A stretch of 13,412 bases of DNA from Gammaproteobacteria bacterium. Its GTDB lineage: Bacteria; Pseudomonadota; Gammaproteobacteria; Steroidobacterales; GCA-2729495. Positions 13,265 through 13,412 of this stretch are shown piece by piece. The first letter of the stretch is position 1. Every line of letters begins with the position of its first letter. The stretch is from assembly GCA_030429685.1 (NCBI GenBank), contig JAUIEY010000037.1, positions 1-13,412 on the forward strand, written 5' to 3'. The notes below the pieces were generated by a model that saw only the letters and a list, made by a program, of their open reading frames with translations, made no database searches and was not told where the DNA came from. The translations under genes and the position numbers were made by a program.

Positions 13265-13412
13265 ATGCTACGCAAGTCAATTACAACTATGCTCGCAACG
13301 CTAATACTGCCCGGCCTTGCGCTGGCGGCGGGTGACCACGCTCATGACGAAGACCTGAGCAAGGGACCGATAAGTACCTACCGCGATCTCACAGCCGACG
13401 AAGCCACAATTC
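13265..13412 (+). CDS. exported protein of unknown function, 5' part
   Basis: Only the first 49 codons are in the window. An AGGAG Shine-Dalgarno site (13253-13257) precedes the ATG by seven bases. The N-terminus is a signal peptide: basic MLRKS, hydrophobic TTMLATLILPGLALA, cleavage expected near ALAAG. The mature start GDHAHDEDLS is rich in His and acidic residues, which suggests a periplasmic metal-handling protein, but too little is visible to name a family. It is divergent from the CueR-like regulator with only 29 bases between start codons, so its promoter would have to lie within merR. Confidence 0.75.
   Translation, partial: MLRKSITTMLATLILPGLALAAGDHAHDEDLSKGPISTYRDLTADEATI

Noticed and set aside
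13236..13280. TTG start extending the MerR regulator by 15 residues
   Set aside because: MerR proteins start directly at the helix-turn-helix; the extension would overlap the start of the divergent gene and has no family resemblance.

Overview
The window looks like a chromosomal segment from a gammaproteobacterium. The main reason is the divergent ilvY-ilvC pair with its IlvY-type regulator, an arrangement typical of that class. Dense gene packing, moderately high GC and ordinary Shine-Dalgarno sites fit. I cannot name a genus. No phage, insertion sequence, tRNA, rRNA or CRISPR array is visible.

Layout. (1) 1-1018: the 3' part of a GGDEF-EAL protein whose EAL phosphodiesterase site is intact. 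(2) 1111-2508: a GPH-type (MelB-like) sugar/cation symporter gene interrupted by one in-frame amber codon at 2134. (3) 2649-5226: a complete hvfABCX-type operon. It holds a Cys-rich precursor peptide with five EG(K/S)CG motifs, a multinuclear iron oxidase (MNIO, DUF692), a DUF2063 partner protein and a DoxX-like membrane protein; this family makes copper-binding oxazolone/thioamide peptides. (4) 5230-6414: nnrS, tail to tail with the hvf operon. (5) 6513-8670: ilvY and ilvC around a shared control region, ending in a clear intrinsic terminator. (6) 8692-10490: a secreted gluzincin-type metallopeptidase candidate and an NmrA-like SDR oxidoreductase. (7) 10492-13412: a second metal-related cluster, with a His-rich DHA1 MFS exporter, a cytoplasmic beta-propeller protein, a CueR-like MerR regulator and the start of an exported protein.

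The strongest new signal is in region 7. The 108 bp between the MFS and propeller genes hold two back-to-back promoters, each with the 19-bp -35/-10 spacer characteristic of MerR-family control. The two are 25/31 identical and resemble the copA promoter bound by CueR. The MerR protein encoded 1 kb away keeps the CueR monovalent-metal Ser77 position and a nine-residue metal loop, but with Met in place of the first Cys. I infer a copper (or silver) responsive regulon that switches on a His-rich exporter and an uncharacterised beta-propeller together. With hvfABCX, and perhaps nnrS, the window carries two independent copper-linked systems on either side of a housekeeping ilvC locus.

Smaller structural signals are a strong hairpin just inside hvfB, two adjacent 17-bp palindromes in the ilvC leader, and three tail-to-tail gene junctions without room for terminators.
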